DNA of 33,266 bases from UBA6215 sp964484255 (GTDB taxonomy: Bacteria; Omnitrophota; Gorgyraeia; Pluralincolimonadales; Pluralincolimonadaceae): assembly GCA_964484255.1 (NCBI GenBank), contig CAZAEH010000015.1, forward strand, positions 1-33,266, read 5' to 3'. Within the stretch, counting starts at the first letter, position 1, and each line of letters starts with the position of its first letter. The notes beneath the pieces are model-generated. The model made no database searches. It saw only the letters and a program-made list of their open reading frames with translations, and had not been told where the DNA came from. Positions 1 to 8,225 of this stretch are shown piece after piece. The position numbers and the translations under genes were made by a program.

Positions 1-232
1 GATACGCCCTGGCGCCTATGGCACTTATATTATTGGCCACGTTCGCCGCGCCGCCCGGCATCGATGATTCACGTTGGACCAGGACCACAGGAACGGGCGC
101 TTCCGGGGAGATCCTTGAAGAATCCCCCCAAATGAACTCATCGAGTATCAGGTCGCCTACCACAAGTATCTTGACATCACTGAACCTCGATATCACATGG
201 TTAAGCCTTGCTATATCCGCTTTTTTTAGCAT
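1..232 (-). CDS. hldE: D-glycero-beta-D-manno-heptose-7-phosphate kinase (HldE/RfaE1), N-terminal part, cut by window edge
   Basis: The 77 codons visible encode the start of a PfkB/ribokinase-family sugar kinase. The segment VGDLILDEF, the block SRISPEAPVPVV and the glycine-rich PGGAANVANN motif are typical of RfaE1 or the kinase half of HldE, which phosphorylates heptose-7-phosphate in ADP-heptose synthesis for LPS core. The ATG at 232 lies one base after the hldD stop codon, with a purine-rich AAAAGG upstream inside the end of hldD. The 3' part lies off the window, so it cannot be decided whether the protein also carries the nucleotidyltransferase domain (HldE) or is the kinase alone (RfaE1). 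The adjacent hldD supports the heptose assignment. Confidence 0.88.
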   Translation of the reverse strand, partial: MLKKADIARLNHVISRFSDVKILVVGDLILDEFIWGDSSRISPEAPVPVVLVQRESSMPGGAANVANNISAIGARAY

Positions 233-233
233 A

Positions 234-1151
234 TCAGCGCCTTTTCTGTTTTTTTAGTATAGAGACGTAATCGTTTATGCCTTTGCAAATGTCGTATTTC
301 GCCGTGAATTTGAGCGCCGATGAAGACAATGCCATATCGGCATGCGTCCTGTCCTGGTAGAAGCCGTATGGATTATCAAAATATTCCGGGGAAAGTCTTT
401 TCTTCATGGCCTTGTTGAGGGCCTCTATGACCTCATTGAATGTGGCGGGCCTGCCTGTCCCTACATTGAATACACCGCTGCCTTTGTATTTCATCGCTTT
501 AAGGTTTGCGGTCACTACATCCTTTACGTATATGAAATCCCTGTACTGCTCGCCCCATTTGAAGACCCTGGGGTTCTTACCGGCGGACATCTGTTGATAA
601 AGCTGGAATATCATGCTCGCAGCTTTCTTCTTATGGAATTCTCCCGGGCCGTATACGTTAAAATAACGTAAGCCCACTGCGGAAATGCCGGGGTTCTCTT
701 TTACGAACGCCCTGGCAACCTGCTCCATCCTAACCTTGCTCTCACCGTAGATGTTCGCAGGCGCAGGCCGGTCAGTCTCTTCCATGGGGACTTTGCCTTT
801 GCCGTATGTCGCCGCACTGGAAGCATAAACGACCTTGCGGCACCCTATGGATTTAGCATATATTAGCAGCCTCTTGAAAGCGTCGACGTTCACGGACAGC
901 ATGATATTGCGGTCCATAACTGTAGTATCGGTTATCGCAGCCTGGTGGAATATGGCATCGCATCTGTCGAGGAATTTCGAGTAATCTACGGTGCGGATAT
1001 CGGCCTTGACTATGGTTCCTTTAAAGCGCGCGAGGTTATCTTTCCTGCCCGTAGATAAATCGTCCAGGGCGATGACATTGCCCTGTTTCTGGAGTTCTAA
1101 CGCGAGGTTGGAGCCTATCAGACCTGCGGCTCCGGTCACTAGAAATTTCAT
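234..1151 (-). CDS. hldD: ADP-L-glycero-D-manno-heptose 6-epimerase
   Basis: A 305-residue extended short-chain dehydrogenase/reductase. The NAD(P)-binding motif GAAGLIG is at residues 7-13, the SSAATYG block at 111-117 and the catalytic YGESK at 135-139. The stretch RYFNVYGPGEFHK (162-174) and the later RDFIYVKDV are diagnostic of HldD rather than UDP-galactose epimerases. The enzyme converts ADP-D-glycero-manno-heptose to the L-glycero form used by LPS heptosyltransferases. It lies directly upstream of the hldE-like kinase and downstream of three GT9 genes, so the cluster makes and transfers heptose. The ATG at 1151 follows an AAGGTAAGG ribosome-binding sequence. The 52-bp gap before it, large for this operon, holds a promoter-like sequence. 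Confidence 0.92.
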   Translation of the reverse strand: MKFLVTGAAGLIGSNLALELQKQGNVIALDDLSTGRKDNLARFKGTIVKADIRTVDYSKFLDRCDAIFHQAAITDTTVMDRNIMLSVNVDAFKRLLIYAKSIGCRKVVYASSAATYGKGKVPMEETDRPAPANIYGESKVRMEQVARAFVKENPGISAVGLRYFNVYGPGEFHKKKAASMIFQLYQQMSAGKNPRVFKWGEQYRDFIYVKDVVTANLKAMKYKGSGVFNVGTGRPATFNEVIEALNKAMKKRLSPEYFDNPYGFYQDRTHADMALSSSALKFTAKYDICKGINDYVSILKKQKRR

Positions 1152-1178
1152 AATTTGCCTTACCTTCCGTTCTCGAAA

Positions 1179-1207
1179 AGTTTACCACTATTAAGGGGTT
1201 ATGTCAA
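1179..1207 (-). promoter_or_regulatory. Predicted internal sigma70-type promoter upstream of hldD
   Basis: On the minus strand a perfect -35 TTGACA (1207-1202) is followed after 17 bases by TAAACT (1184-1179; four of six -10 consensus bases), then about 27 bases to the hldD ATG. The -35 overlaps the stop codon of the upstream glycosyltransferase gene. This is one of the few gaps in the operon and would allow hldD-hldE to be transcribed separately. Seen by eye only. Confidence 0.5.
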
Positions 1208-2250
1208 TTTATACCTAACAGTCCTTCGGCCGCCGATAGGACTTCATCGGGCTTGATCGCATCGAGGCATTTGAAGCCTATCTTGCAGTTATGGGCAAGA
1301 CATTTTTCGCAACCGACCTCTTTGTGTATCACTATGTCCCTAGGGCCGACCGGACCCCATCTCTGGGGCGACAAACCCGGATCTAACCTACCGAAAATGG
1401 ATATAACCGGCGTCCCGACCGCCACCGCTATATGCACAGGCCCGGAATCATTAGATATCAACAAGTTACATCTCTTGAGCAAGGCGGCAACTTCACCGAG
1501 GGAATGTTCTTCCGAAAGTATTATAGGGCTATGCACCATGCCGGTCTTGACCTCATTGACGGTCTTCACATCCGCCGGACCCCCTATGATAACGACTTTT
1601 ACGTTGTGCTTTCCGATAAGCTCATCGGCCACGCGGCCGAACCTGAAAGCAGGCCAGCGTTTCGAAGGGCAACTTGCCCCGGGACTTATCGCGACGACTA
1701 CGTCCCTGCCGCTTATATCGCTTAAGTCCATGAAACGTTCTATTACCCTTTCATACTCGGGTTTCGTAGGCATATATAATGACCTGTCTTTCGCCGATAT
1801 CCCTATAGAGCGAAGGATGTCCAGGCTGTAATCTATCTCGTGCTTCTCCCCCCTGTGTTTGATGTCCTTGAGGCGCTTTGTCAGGAAAAAACCGCATTTC
1901 CTGTCATAGCCGACACGTTCGGGTATACCGGAAAGGAAAGGTATCAGGTTGGAACGGAGCGTAGGATGCAGGACTATCGCAATATCGAATCTCTTTCGCC
2001 TCAGGCGAATGACAAACCTTAATGTCCCCAAGATACCCTTGTCCGCATTGTCCTTGTCATAAAGTATGACCTCATCGAGGTACGGGTTGCCGTCGACGAC
2101 ATCCTCGACGTAAGGCCTCACCATCATCCCTATATGCGCATTGGGATACGAATCACGCACGGCTTTTATCGCTGGGGTAGAAAGCAGCACGTCGCCTATC
2201 CTGTCGGTCCTTATTATCAGGACCCTATACTTTCTTTTCTCTTCTGTCAT
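1204..2250 (-). CDS. GT9 family glycosyltransferase, LPS heptosyltransferase-like
   Basis: About 348 residues with two Rossmann-like GT-B halves, resembling ADP-heptose:LPS heptosyltransferases (WaaF/WaaC type, GT9). The N-terminal RTDRIGDVLLSTPAI motif and the C-terminal SNDSGPVHIAVAVGTPV donor-site block are visible. The start at 2250 (MTEEKRK) is preferred over an upstream in-frame start at 2274 because AAGGTG lies about seven bases before the 2250 ATG; it overlaps the upstream gene by 26 bases. The C-terminus has a four-cysteine pattern (C-x2-C-x4-C-x5-C) shared by the neighbouring GT9 proteins. It likely adds heptose or a related sugar to the LPS core at the cytoplasmic face. Acceptor and exact sugar cannot be read from sequence. 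Confidence 0.85.
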   Translation of the reverse strand: MTEEKRKYRVLIIRTDRIGDVLLSTPAIKAVRDSYPNAHIGMMVRPYVEDVVDGNPYLDEVILYDKDNADKGILGTLRFVIRLRRKRFDIAIVLHPTLRSNLIPFLSGIPERVGYDRKCGFFLTKRLKDIKHRGEKHEIDYSLDILRSIGISAKDRSLYMPTKPEYERVIERFMDLSDISGRDVVVAISPGASCPSKRWPAFRFGRVADELIGKHNVKVVIIGGPADVKTVNEVKTGMVHSPIILSEEHSLGEVAALLKRCNLLISNDSGPVHIAVAVGTPVISIFGRLDPGLSPQRWGPVGPRDIVIHKEVGCEKCLAHNCKIGFKCLDAIKPDEVLSAAEGLLGIN

Positions 2251-3214
2251 TGAGCACCTTTTTGGCGGTATCAAAGACCTCTTCGGCCGTAACCGCCTTC
2301 ATGCATTCAAGGTTGTATTTACACGCCGCTACTTCACATGGGGAACAATGCAGTTTCTTGTGGAGAGCTGCACCCGGGCCTTCCGGCCTTGGGCCGTATT
2401 TAACCGGGTCGGTGGGACCGAATATCGCGACAACCGGGGTCTTAAAAGAAGAGGCGATATGCAGGGGTGCGCTGTCATTGGTTATTAATAAAGATGAGCG
2501 TTTTATTATCCAGGCCAACTGCCTCAAATTTGTCTGACCCGCCGTCGATACCGCATAGCGGCGCATCATGCTTATTATCCTTTGGCATATCTGCTTGTCA
2601 GGATCATCGCCGATAAACACGAACTTCATCTTGTATTCCGCGGCAAGCAGGTCGCAAACCTTCGCGAAACTGCCTTCGGCCCATCTCTTGATATGGCTCT
2701 TGGCGCCGGGGCTCACGCATATTATCTCTTCGCCGTCAGATATACCCTTGTCCCTCAGGAGGAGCCTGGCCTTATCCTCGTCGGCTTTGCTTATCCATAC
2801 CGGGAACGGTTTGTATTCAGCCGGTATGCCCAGTTCCCTGAGCCTGTCGAGATGGACCTCGGATTTATGCCTGGCCCCGCCTGCAATAACAGTTTTCGCC
2901 GGCCTGCTGCATACCTTAGCCCCGGAGAGCAGCCCCAGTATGCTGTTGCGCAAGTCTATAGCAAGATCGTAGCCGGCTTTCCTTATATCCAGTATAAGAG
3001 AGACCTTGGCTAACAGCGAGGCGGACTTATCATATACATAGGCCTTGTTTATCCGAGGGTCCGAATCAAATATCTCCGCGGCGCGAGGCCCGACAACGAC
3101 ATCTATCAAAGCATCCTTATACCGTTCGCGAAGGGCGCCTATGACCGGCAGCGTAAGTACCGCATCGCCTATGTTACTAAGCGTCACTACGAGTATTTTG
3201 CCGGGCTCTTTCAT
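2225..3214 (-). CDS. GT9 family glycosyltransferase (heptosyltransferase-like)
   Basis: A 329-residue GT9 protein, the second of three in tandem. The N-terminal block VVTLSNIGDAVLTLPVIGAL carries the family's GD motif. The C-terminal half has TNDSAPLHIASSFKTPVVAI followed by FGPTDP, the ADP-sugar donor region. A cysteine cluster (CSPC, then AAC, then LEC) precedes the final helix. It overlaps the next upstream gene by four bases, indicating translational coupling. The likely role is transfer of heptose or another sugar in LPS core assembly. It is more divergent from classical WaaF than the gene at 3211-4251, so a specific symbol is not justified. Confidence 0.85.
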   Translation of the reverse strand: MKEPGKILVVTLSNIGDAVLTLPVIGALRERYKDALIDVVVGPRAAEIFDSDPRINKAYVYDKSASLLAKVSLILDIRKAGYDLAIDLRNSILGLLSGAKVCSRPAKTVIAGGARHKSEVHLDRLRELGIPAEYKPFPVWISKADEDKARLLLRDKGISDGEEIICVSPGAKSHIKRWAEGSFAKVCDLLAAEYKMKFVFIGDDPDKQICQRIISMMRRYAVSTAGQTNLRQLAWIIKRSSLLITNDSAPLHIASSFKTPVVAIFGPTDPVKYGPRPEGPGAALHKKLHCSPCEVAACKYNLECMKAVTAEEVFDTAKKVLNDRREKKV

Positions 3215-4251
3215 CTCTTAAGGAGTTTCTCCGCCTCCAGCATGACGTCATCTACCGTCACAGCCTTCATGCAAAGGGCTTCTTCGCATTTAAGGTCATA
3301 ACAAGGTATATTACACCCGGGTTTTCCGGAACTCTTCTGTATGACCATATATATACCACCGCCGTAAGGCCCGGTCAACTTCGGGTCGGTAGGGCCGAAT
3401 ATGGCTATCGTAGGCGCCCCTTGGCTTACCGCGATATGCATAGGGCCGGAATCGTTAGATACTACAAGCGAGGCAAGTTTCATTATGGCAGCAAGCTGCC
3501 TGAGAGTAGTGGTCCCGGCCGCGATGACCGGCTTTTTCTTCATCATCCCGGATATCTTTTGCGCAAGCGGTACATCTTTCCCCGCACCGGTTAAAATGAC
3601 GGGCATGCCGAACTTCTCGTTAATGCGGTCTCCTAATTCCGCGAACCTCTCGGCCGGCCAGCGTTTCAGGTCCCAATTGCCCCCGGGATTCAATATGGCA
3701 AAAGATCCGCCCTCTTTTATGCCCTGCGAATCGAGGAAAGCCCGCGCAAAATCACGGTCGCTTTTTCCCACATGTACTTCCATATCCTTGCCCTGGTCCG
3801 CAACACCGGTAGATTTAACTATATTAAGGAACTGCTCTACCTTATGGATATTCGCAGGCTGCTGTTCAACCCTCTTCGTCAGGAGGAAACCCCTCTTCGG
3901 GTTGTCTATACCCACCCTCTCTCTTATGCCGGATAACGCCACCATGAGGGTGCGCGTAAGCGATCTATGGAATAGGAAGACGGTATCGAAAGAACGGGCT
4001 TTCAGCGCGGAGATCAATTTCATCTTTCCGGCAAGTCCCCCGTATTCCCCCTTCTCGTCATATATTATCAGTTCGTTTATGTTCGGGTTGAGCTCAAGTA
4101 CCTCCTTGCACCGGGGGACGACCATGCACGCTATATAGGCATCGGGATAATGCCTGCGCAGCGCCCGTATTGCAGGCGTCGAGAATAGGACATCTCCTAT
4201 CCAGTTGACATTAACTATCAATATCTTCTTTTTTACTTTTTCTTTTTCCAT
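3211..4251 (-). CDS. waaF: GT9 glycosyltransferase, lipopolysaccharide heptosyltransferase II-like
   Basis: 346 residues; the closest of the tandem GT9 proteins to heptosyltransferase II. NVNWIGDVLFSTPAIRALRR at residues 14-33 matches the WaaF N-terminal signature with the conserved GD, and NPGGNWDLKRWP with SNDSGPMHIAVSQGAP and FGPTDP form the C-terminal nucleotide-sugar site. The family transfers L-glycero-D-manno-heptose from ADP-heptose onto the LPS inner core. The start overlaps the upstream deacetylase gene by 19 bases, with AAGG seven bases before ATG. The C-terminus again carries several cysteines. The symbol is by family resemblance; substrate order among the three tandem enzymes is unknown. 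Confidence 0.8.
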   Translation of the reverse strand: MEKEKVKKKILIVNVNWIGDVLFSTPAIRALRRHYPDAYIACMVVPRCKEVLELNPNINELIIYDEKGEYGGLAGKMKLISALKARSFDTVFLFHRSLTRTLMVALSGIRERVGIDNPKRGFLLTKRVEQQPANIHKVEQFLNIVKSTGVADQGKDMEVHVGKSDRDFARAFLDSQGIKEGGSFAILNPGGNWDLKRWPAERFAELGDRINEKFGMPVILTGAGKDVPLAQKISGMMKKKPVIAAGTTTLRQLAAIMKLASLVVSNDSGPMHIAVSQGAPTIAIFGPTDPKLTGPYGGGIYMVIQKSSGKPGCNIPCYDLKCEEALCMKAVTVDDVMLEAEKLLKR

Positions 4252-5036
4252 TTATTTACCTTAAACCACGTATAATACCCCGAAGCCTTGGCCGCAAATT
4301 CTATAATATTCACCCTGCTTGTGGCTATCTTTATCCTCTTTAAGGCATAAGGATCTATTTCTATGGAACCGTCCCTGGGCAAAGTGACTACAGCGCATTT
4401 AAAACCGGATTCCTTTAATATCCGTGCGCCGAAAGAACTTTTTTCGCCGCACGGATAGCAAAAAGTCTCGACTTCTTTTCCGGTAACGGCTTCCAACACC
4501 TTCTTCGAATGAAGCACTTCGCTTTCTACAAGCTGCGCCGGGACGTCTTTCAGGTTGCAATGCGATCTCGTATGGCTGCCGAATTCTATCCCCGCCTCCG
4601 ACATCCGCCTTATCTGGGATATCCCAAGATAACCGCCGCGCCCGATATAGTCCGAGACCATGAATACGGTCGCGGGTATACGGTATTTTTTCAGGATCGG
4701 GAACGCGTTGATATAATTATTCTCGTTGCCGTCGTCAAAAGTCACGACCACGGTGTTGCGCGGCACCGGCTTGCCGGATAATATATCGTCGGCCAACTCG
4801 GAAAGCGGGACGATATTATACCCGCGGTCGCGCAAGAACCTCATCTGCTCTTCAAACTGTGCGGGCGTCACAAAAAGGTCGTTGCCCTGGGGCATCTTTT
4901 CTATATTATGGTACATCAATATCGGCGGATAATACTTGTCCCTGAAAAAGAACGCGGTAATGGCCGTCAGGATCGCCATAGTTGACAATATTATAAAAAA
5001 AACGGTAAACAGCCTTTTATTTTTTCCGGACGCCAT
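4233..5036 (-). CDS. Membrane-anchored polysaccharide deacetylase (NodB homology, CE4)
   Basis: 267 residues. A hydrophobic segment at about 9-30 after a basic N-terminus should act as an uncleaved signal anchor, placing the enzyme in the periplasm. The NodB domain follows: PPILMYHNI at 37-45, the catalytic/metal TFDDGNENN (D101, D102), the metal-binding GSHTRSH (H155, H159) and the CYPCGEKS block. Such enzymes remove N- or O-acetyl groups from polysaccharides (for example PgaB/IcaB-like or oligosaccharide deacetylases). Location between LPS glycosyltransferases suggests a surface glycan or LPS sugar as substrate, which is inference. It overlaps the upstream glycosyltransferase gene by 20 bases. 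Confidence 0.85.
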   Translation of the reverse strand: MASGKNKRLFTVFFIILSTMAILTAITAFFFRDKYYPPILMYHNIEKMPQGNDLFVTPAQFEEQMRFLRDRGYNIVPLSELADDILSGKPVPRNTVVVTFDDGNENNYINAFPILKKYRIPATVFMVSDYIGRGGYLGISQIRRMSEAGIEFGSHTRSHCNLKDVPAQLVESEVLHSKKVLEAVTGKEVETFCYPCGEKSSFGARILKESGFKCAVVTLPRDGSIEIDPYALKRIKIATSRVNIIEFAAKASGYYTWFKVNKWKKKK

Positions 5037-6126
5037 CCAGGACCTCTTCGTATACCTTAAGGGTCTGCGCAGCCATTCTTTCAGCGGAAAGGTCCTTTCG
5101 CGCGAACGATCTCGCAGCGCCGCTTATGCGTTCGGAAAACGTTTTGTCTTCCAACACCCGCAATATGGAACGTGCCAGATTATCGGCGTCACAGGGCTCG
5201 ACAAGTACTCCTATCTCCGCAGAATTGAGCATTTCCTTGAACCCGCCGACATCGCTTGAAACTACCGGTATGCCCATAAGCATTGCTTCGACGACCGCTA
5301 ATCCGAAACCTTCCTTCAGTCCGGGCCTGGCGAACACATCCATTATAGCAAGAAAATCGCGGGTATTTAAGGTGTTTCCTATAAATACAACCTGACTGTC
5401 GATACCGTATTCGCGGACCTTAATCCTGAGCTCCGCTTCCAGCTTGCCTTCCCCTACTATCAAAAGCTGCGAACCTGGGATCTTTTCTGCTATTTTTCTG
5501 AAAGATTCAATAAGGATAAAATGCCCTTTCTCCGCGGAGAGCCTAGAAATAATGCCTATTACAGGACCGTCTTTGATGCCGTAGCGTTTCCGTATATCAT
5601 CCTTCTCCTCCCGGCTGTATACTTTGCTGAAATTACCGGTCTCTACGCCGTTAAGCACGAGCCTTATCCTGTCTTCCCGCCTGCCGAAAGAATCCTTAAG
5701 GTCATCATAAACCGGTTTGCTTATGGCTATCGTCATATCGCCCCACAAAGGAAAGGCCTTCCTAAGCGGATGCGCGCGGTAAAATCCATGCCAGGTAGTA
5801 ACATATGGAACATGCGATAAACAGGAAAGCACACAGGCAGTCGCCTGGGCTACCCTCGTCTGGGCATGGATCATATCTATGCCTTCCCTCCGGACCAGGG
5901 ATTTAAGCTTTAATGCGGCGAAAAGGACCTTAGGGTTCAAGATAGTCTTAGTGTCCAGCCTGACCCTGATAACCTCAATACCGGGCAAAAGGTCTTTTTC
6001 AAGGTCCCCGCCCGAGGAGGCAACAAAGACCTTGTGCCCCATCATTGAAAGGCGATTGGCCAGGGAAACAATATAGACCCCTATGCCTCCCATTCTCATA
6101 TGGGTAGTAATTATGAGAAGCTTCAT
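5017..6126 (-). CDS. GT4 family glycosyltransferase
   Basis: 369 residues, GT-B fold. The N-terminal MRMGGIGVYIVSLANRL resembles the acceptor-side glycine loop of GT4 enzymes. The C-terminal half has IGIISRLSAEKGH and the EX7E-type motif in KEGFGLAVVEAM, which binds the nucleotide sugar phosphate. GT4 retaining enzymes build LPS core, O-antigen or exopolysaccharide. It overlaps the fusion gene upstream by four bases and the deacetylase downstream by 20 bases, so it is translated with them. Donor and acceptor cannot be named. Confidence 0.88.
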   Translation of the reverse strand: MKLLIITTHMRMGGIGVYIVSLANRLSMMGHKVFVASSGGDLEKDLLPGIEVIRVRLDTKTILNPKVLFAALKLKSLVRREGIDMIHAQTRVAQATACVLSCLSHVPYVTTWHGFYRAHPLRKAFPLWGDMTIAISKPVYDDLKDSFGRREDRIRLVLNGVETGNFSKVYSREEKDDIRKRYGIKDGPVIGIISRLSAEKGHFILIESFRKIAEKIPGSQLLIVGEGKLEAELRIKVREYGIDSQVVFIGNTLNTRDFLAIMDVFARPGLKEGFGLAVVEAMLMGIPVVSSDVGGFKEMLNSAEIGVLVEPCDADNLARSILRVLEDKTFSERISGAARSFARKDLSAERMAAQTLKVYEEVLDGVRKK

Positions 6127-8225
6127 TTCGGTCCCTTCGGGCCCGCCTGTAGCCCTTCCATGGCTTTCATCACATCCTCAACGGATATCTCCCGCATACA
6201 CCTTATGTCCGAACAGACCGGCTTGTAGCACGGCGAACATGCCATTGCCTTGCGCACCACCGCGTAATGCTTGGAAGGCGGGATATGGCGCGAGGGATCC
6301 GTCGGACCGAACATAACTACGAAAGGTGTCCCCATCGCGGCGGCCACGTGCATCGGCGCGCTGTCACTTGTCACCAGGCATTTGAGCCTTTTCATCAACG
6401 CGGCAAGCTCGGTAATTGTAGTCTTGCCGGTCAGGTCTACGGGTTTCGATTTCGTCAAGGATATTATCTCCCTGGCCGTCCCGGAATCCGCGGCTGTCCC
6501 TATGATCACCGGCCTTATTTCACGGGTTGCTAGTATATCGCACAACTTGGCAAAATTTTCGGCGGGCCATCTCTTAGTCATCCAACGAGGGCTAGCCGCC
6601 GGATTTATCCCGACAAGGGCCTGGTTATCGCCTACCCAATCGGATTCCAGCATGCCACGGACGGCTTCCTCATCGGCAACCGAAGGCCATAATTCAAGGC
6701 TTTTTGAAGGATCCTCTATCCCCATAAGGGAAAGCACCCTGAATTGGTGCTCCACCGGAGGTATCCGGCGCTTGTCGTCTTTTATCGACCTGTTCAGGAG
6801 CAGGCCATGCCACCCTTTCCTGTAACCGTATCTTTTCGTCGCCGTACTCAACAGCGCGAAGAGATGGCTCTTAGAATTATTCTGTAAATCCACGACTTCC
6901 TCGAAACAGTAACGTCTCACTTCCGCGGCAAGCTCAAGGAACCTCAGCCACCCCCTATCCCGGCCTTTTCTGTCGTAGATAATGACCTCGTCTATATAAG
7001 GGCACCCTTTCAACGCCTGGCTTTCCAACCTGCCGGTAAGCAAGGCTATATAGGCCTTGGGGTTCTTTTGCCTTATGGCCCTCAGCGAGGGCGTGGCAAG
7101 TATACAATCGCCGACCGCGCTTATCTTTATTACCAATATCCTCTTCGTCTCAAGCGCCTCTTCGTATACCCTGACCGTCTCGGTTATCATGCGGTCCAGG
7201 TTGAACCTATCCTCGGCGTCTTTCCTAGCCCGCCGGACGATATCCCTCGCAAGCGAAGTATCTTTAAGCAACCTGACTATCGCGTCACTCATCGACTGGG
7301 GGTCCTCGGGCGGGACAAGCAGGCCGTTCTCGCCGTCGCGTATTATCTCGGTCACGCCGCCGACACCCGTGGCAACTACCGGGACCCCCGACGCAAAAGC
7401 TTCTATTATCACCCTGCCGAAACCTTCGGGGACGGTCGTCGCCAGGACAAGCACGTCAAGGCCGGAGAGTATTTCCGGTATATCTCCGCGCCTGCCGAGG
7501 AACTCTACGTTCCTTGAAAGGCCGAGCCTGCGGACCAGGTCTTCAAGCTCCTGTCTGTATTTTTCCTTACCGGGAGAGGCATCCCCGACCACAAGTACTT
7601 TAATCCTTGGAAAATGTCTGAGCAGTTTCGCGGCCGCCCTGAAAAAATACGTATGGCCTTTCAGAGGGGTAAGCCTGCCTATTATCCCGATAGCATAATC
7701 GGACTTCCCTGATTCTCCCGGCTCCTTGTAACTGAACTTTTCGAGGTCGACTCCCCTGTATATGAGCTTGATGCGCCTGTATGGGACCTTGAATGCATCC
7801 ATCATATGCTTCGCTATCACCTGGCTGATCGCTATTACATACTTGCCCCAACCCATGACTTTACTGAAAGGTTTCTTTGAGTAATACCCGTGGCAGGTCG
7901 TTATGAAGACTACTCCCGCAGAACGTGAGGCATAATAACCTATGATTGCCGGCACTCTGCTCCTCGCATGAAGTATATCAGCTCCCTCTTTCTCCAGTAT
8001 CTTCTTTACTACCGGCATCATCCTGAGGATGGTAAGGGGATTCTTGCTGTATACGGGAAGCGTATAGTGTTTTATGCCATTTACCTCGAGCTGTTTTACC
8101 AGTTCGCCCCCGCCGGAGATTACAGCGGCGTTATGCCCGAGCTTTATCAACCTCTGGGAAAGGTCTATCACCCCTGTTTCCACGCCTCCCGTGTTAAGGC
8201 GCGGCAATATCTGGACTATCTTCAT
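6123..8225 (-). CDS. Bifunctional glycosyltransferase: GT4 domain fused to GT9 domain
   Basis: One uninterrupted 700-residue frame holds two complete glycosyltransferases. Residues 1-357 are a GT4 enzyme: PRLNTGGVETGVIDLSQRL near the N-terminus, IGIIGRLTPLKGH at about 179-191, and the EX7E motif PEGFGRVIIEAF with E267 and E275. From residue 361 a GT9 domain begins with ILVIKISAVGDCILATPSLR and continues to TSDSAPMHVAAAMGTPFVVM, FGPTDPSRH and the family cysteine cluster. The boundary has almost no linker and no candidate internal start with a clear ribosome-binding site was noticed. The ATG directly follows the upstream stop. It likely performs two successive sugar additions in LPS core synthesis. 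The fusion architecture is unusual. Confidence 0.88.
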   Translation of the reverse strand: MKIVQILPRLNTGGVETGVIDLSQRLIKLGHNAAVISGGGELVKQLEVNGIKHYTLPVYSKNPLTILRMMPVVKKILEKEGADILHARSRVPAIIGYYASRSAGVVFITTCHGYYSKKPFSKVMGWGKYVIAISQVIAKHMMDAFKVPYRRIKLIYRGVDLEKFSYKEPGESGKSDYAIGIIGRLTPLKGHTYFFRAAAKLLRHFPRIKVLVVGDASPGKEKYRQELEDLVRRLGLSRNVEFLGRRGDIPEILSGLDVLVLATTVPEGFGRVIIEAFASGVPVVATGVGGVTEIIRDGENGLLVPPEDPQSMSDAIVRLLKDTSLARDIVRRARKDAEDRFNLDRMITETVRVYEEALETKRILVIKISAVGDCILATPSLRAIRQKNPKAYIALLTGRLESQALKGCPYIDEVIIYDRKGRDRGWLRFLELAAEVRRYCFEEVVDLQNNSKSHLFALLSTATKRYGYRKGWHGLLLNRSIKDDKRRIPPVEHQFRVLSLMGIEDPSKSLELWPSVADEEAVRGMLESDWVGDNQALVGINPAASPRWMTKRWPAENFAKLCDILATREIRPVIIGTAADSGTAREIISLTKSKPVDLTGKTTITELAALMKRLKCLVTSDSAPMHVAAAMGTPFVVMFGPTDPSRHIPPSKHYAVVRKAMACSPCYKPVCSDIRCMREISVEDVMKAMEGLQAGPKGPK

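Noticed and set aside
2251..2274. Upstream start (at 2274) for the GT9 gene at 1204
   Set aside because: The eight extra residues are not family-like, and a good ribosome-binding sequence precedes the ATG at 2250 instead.
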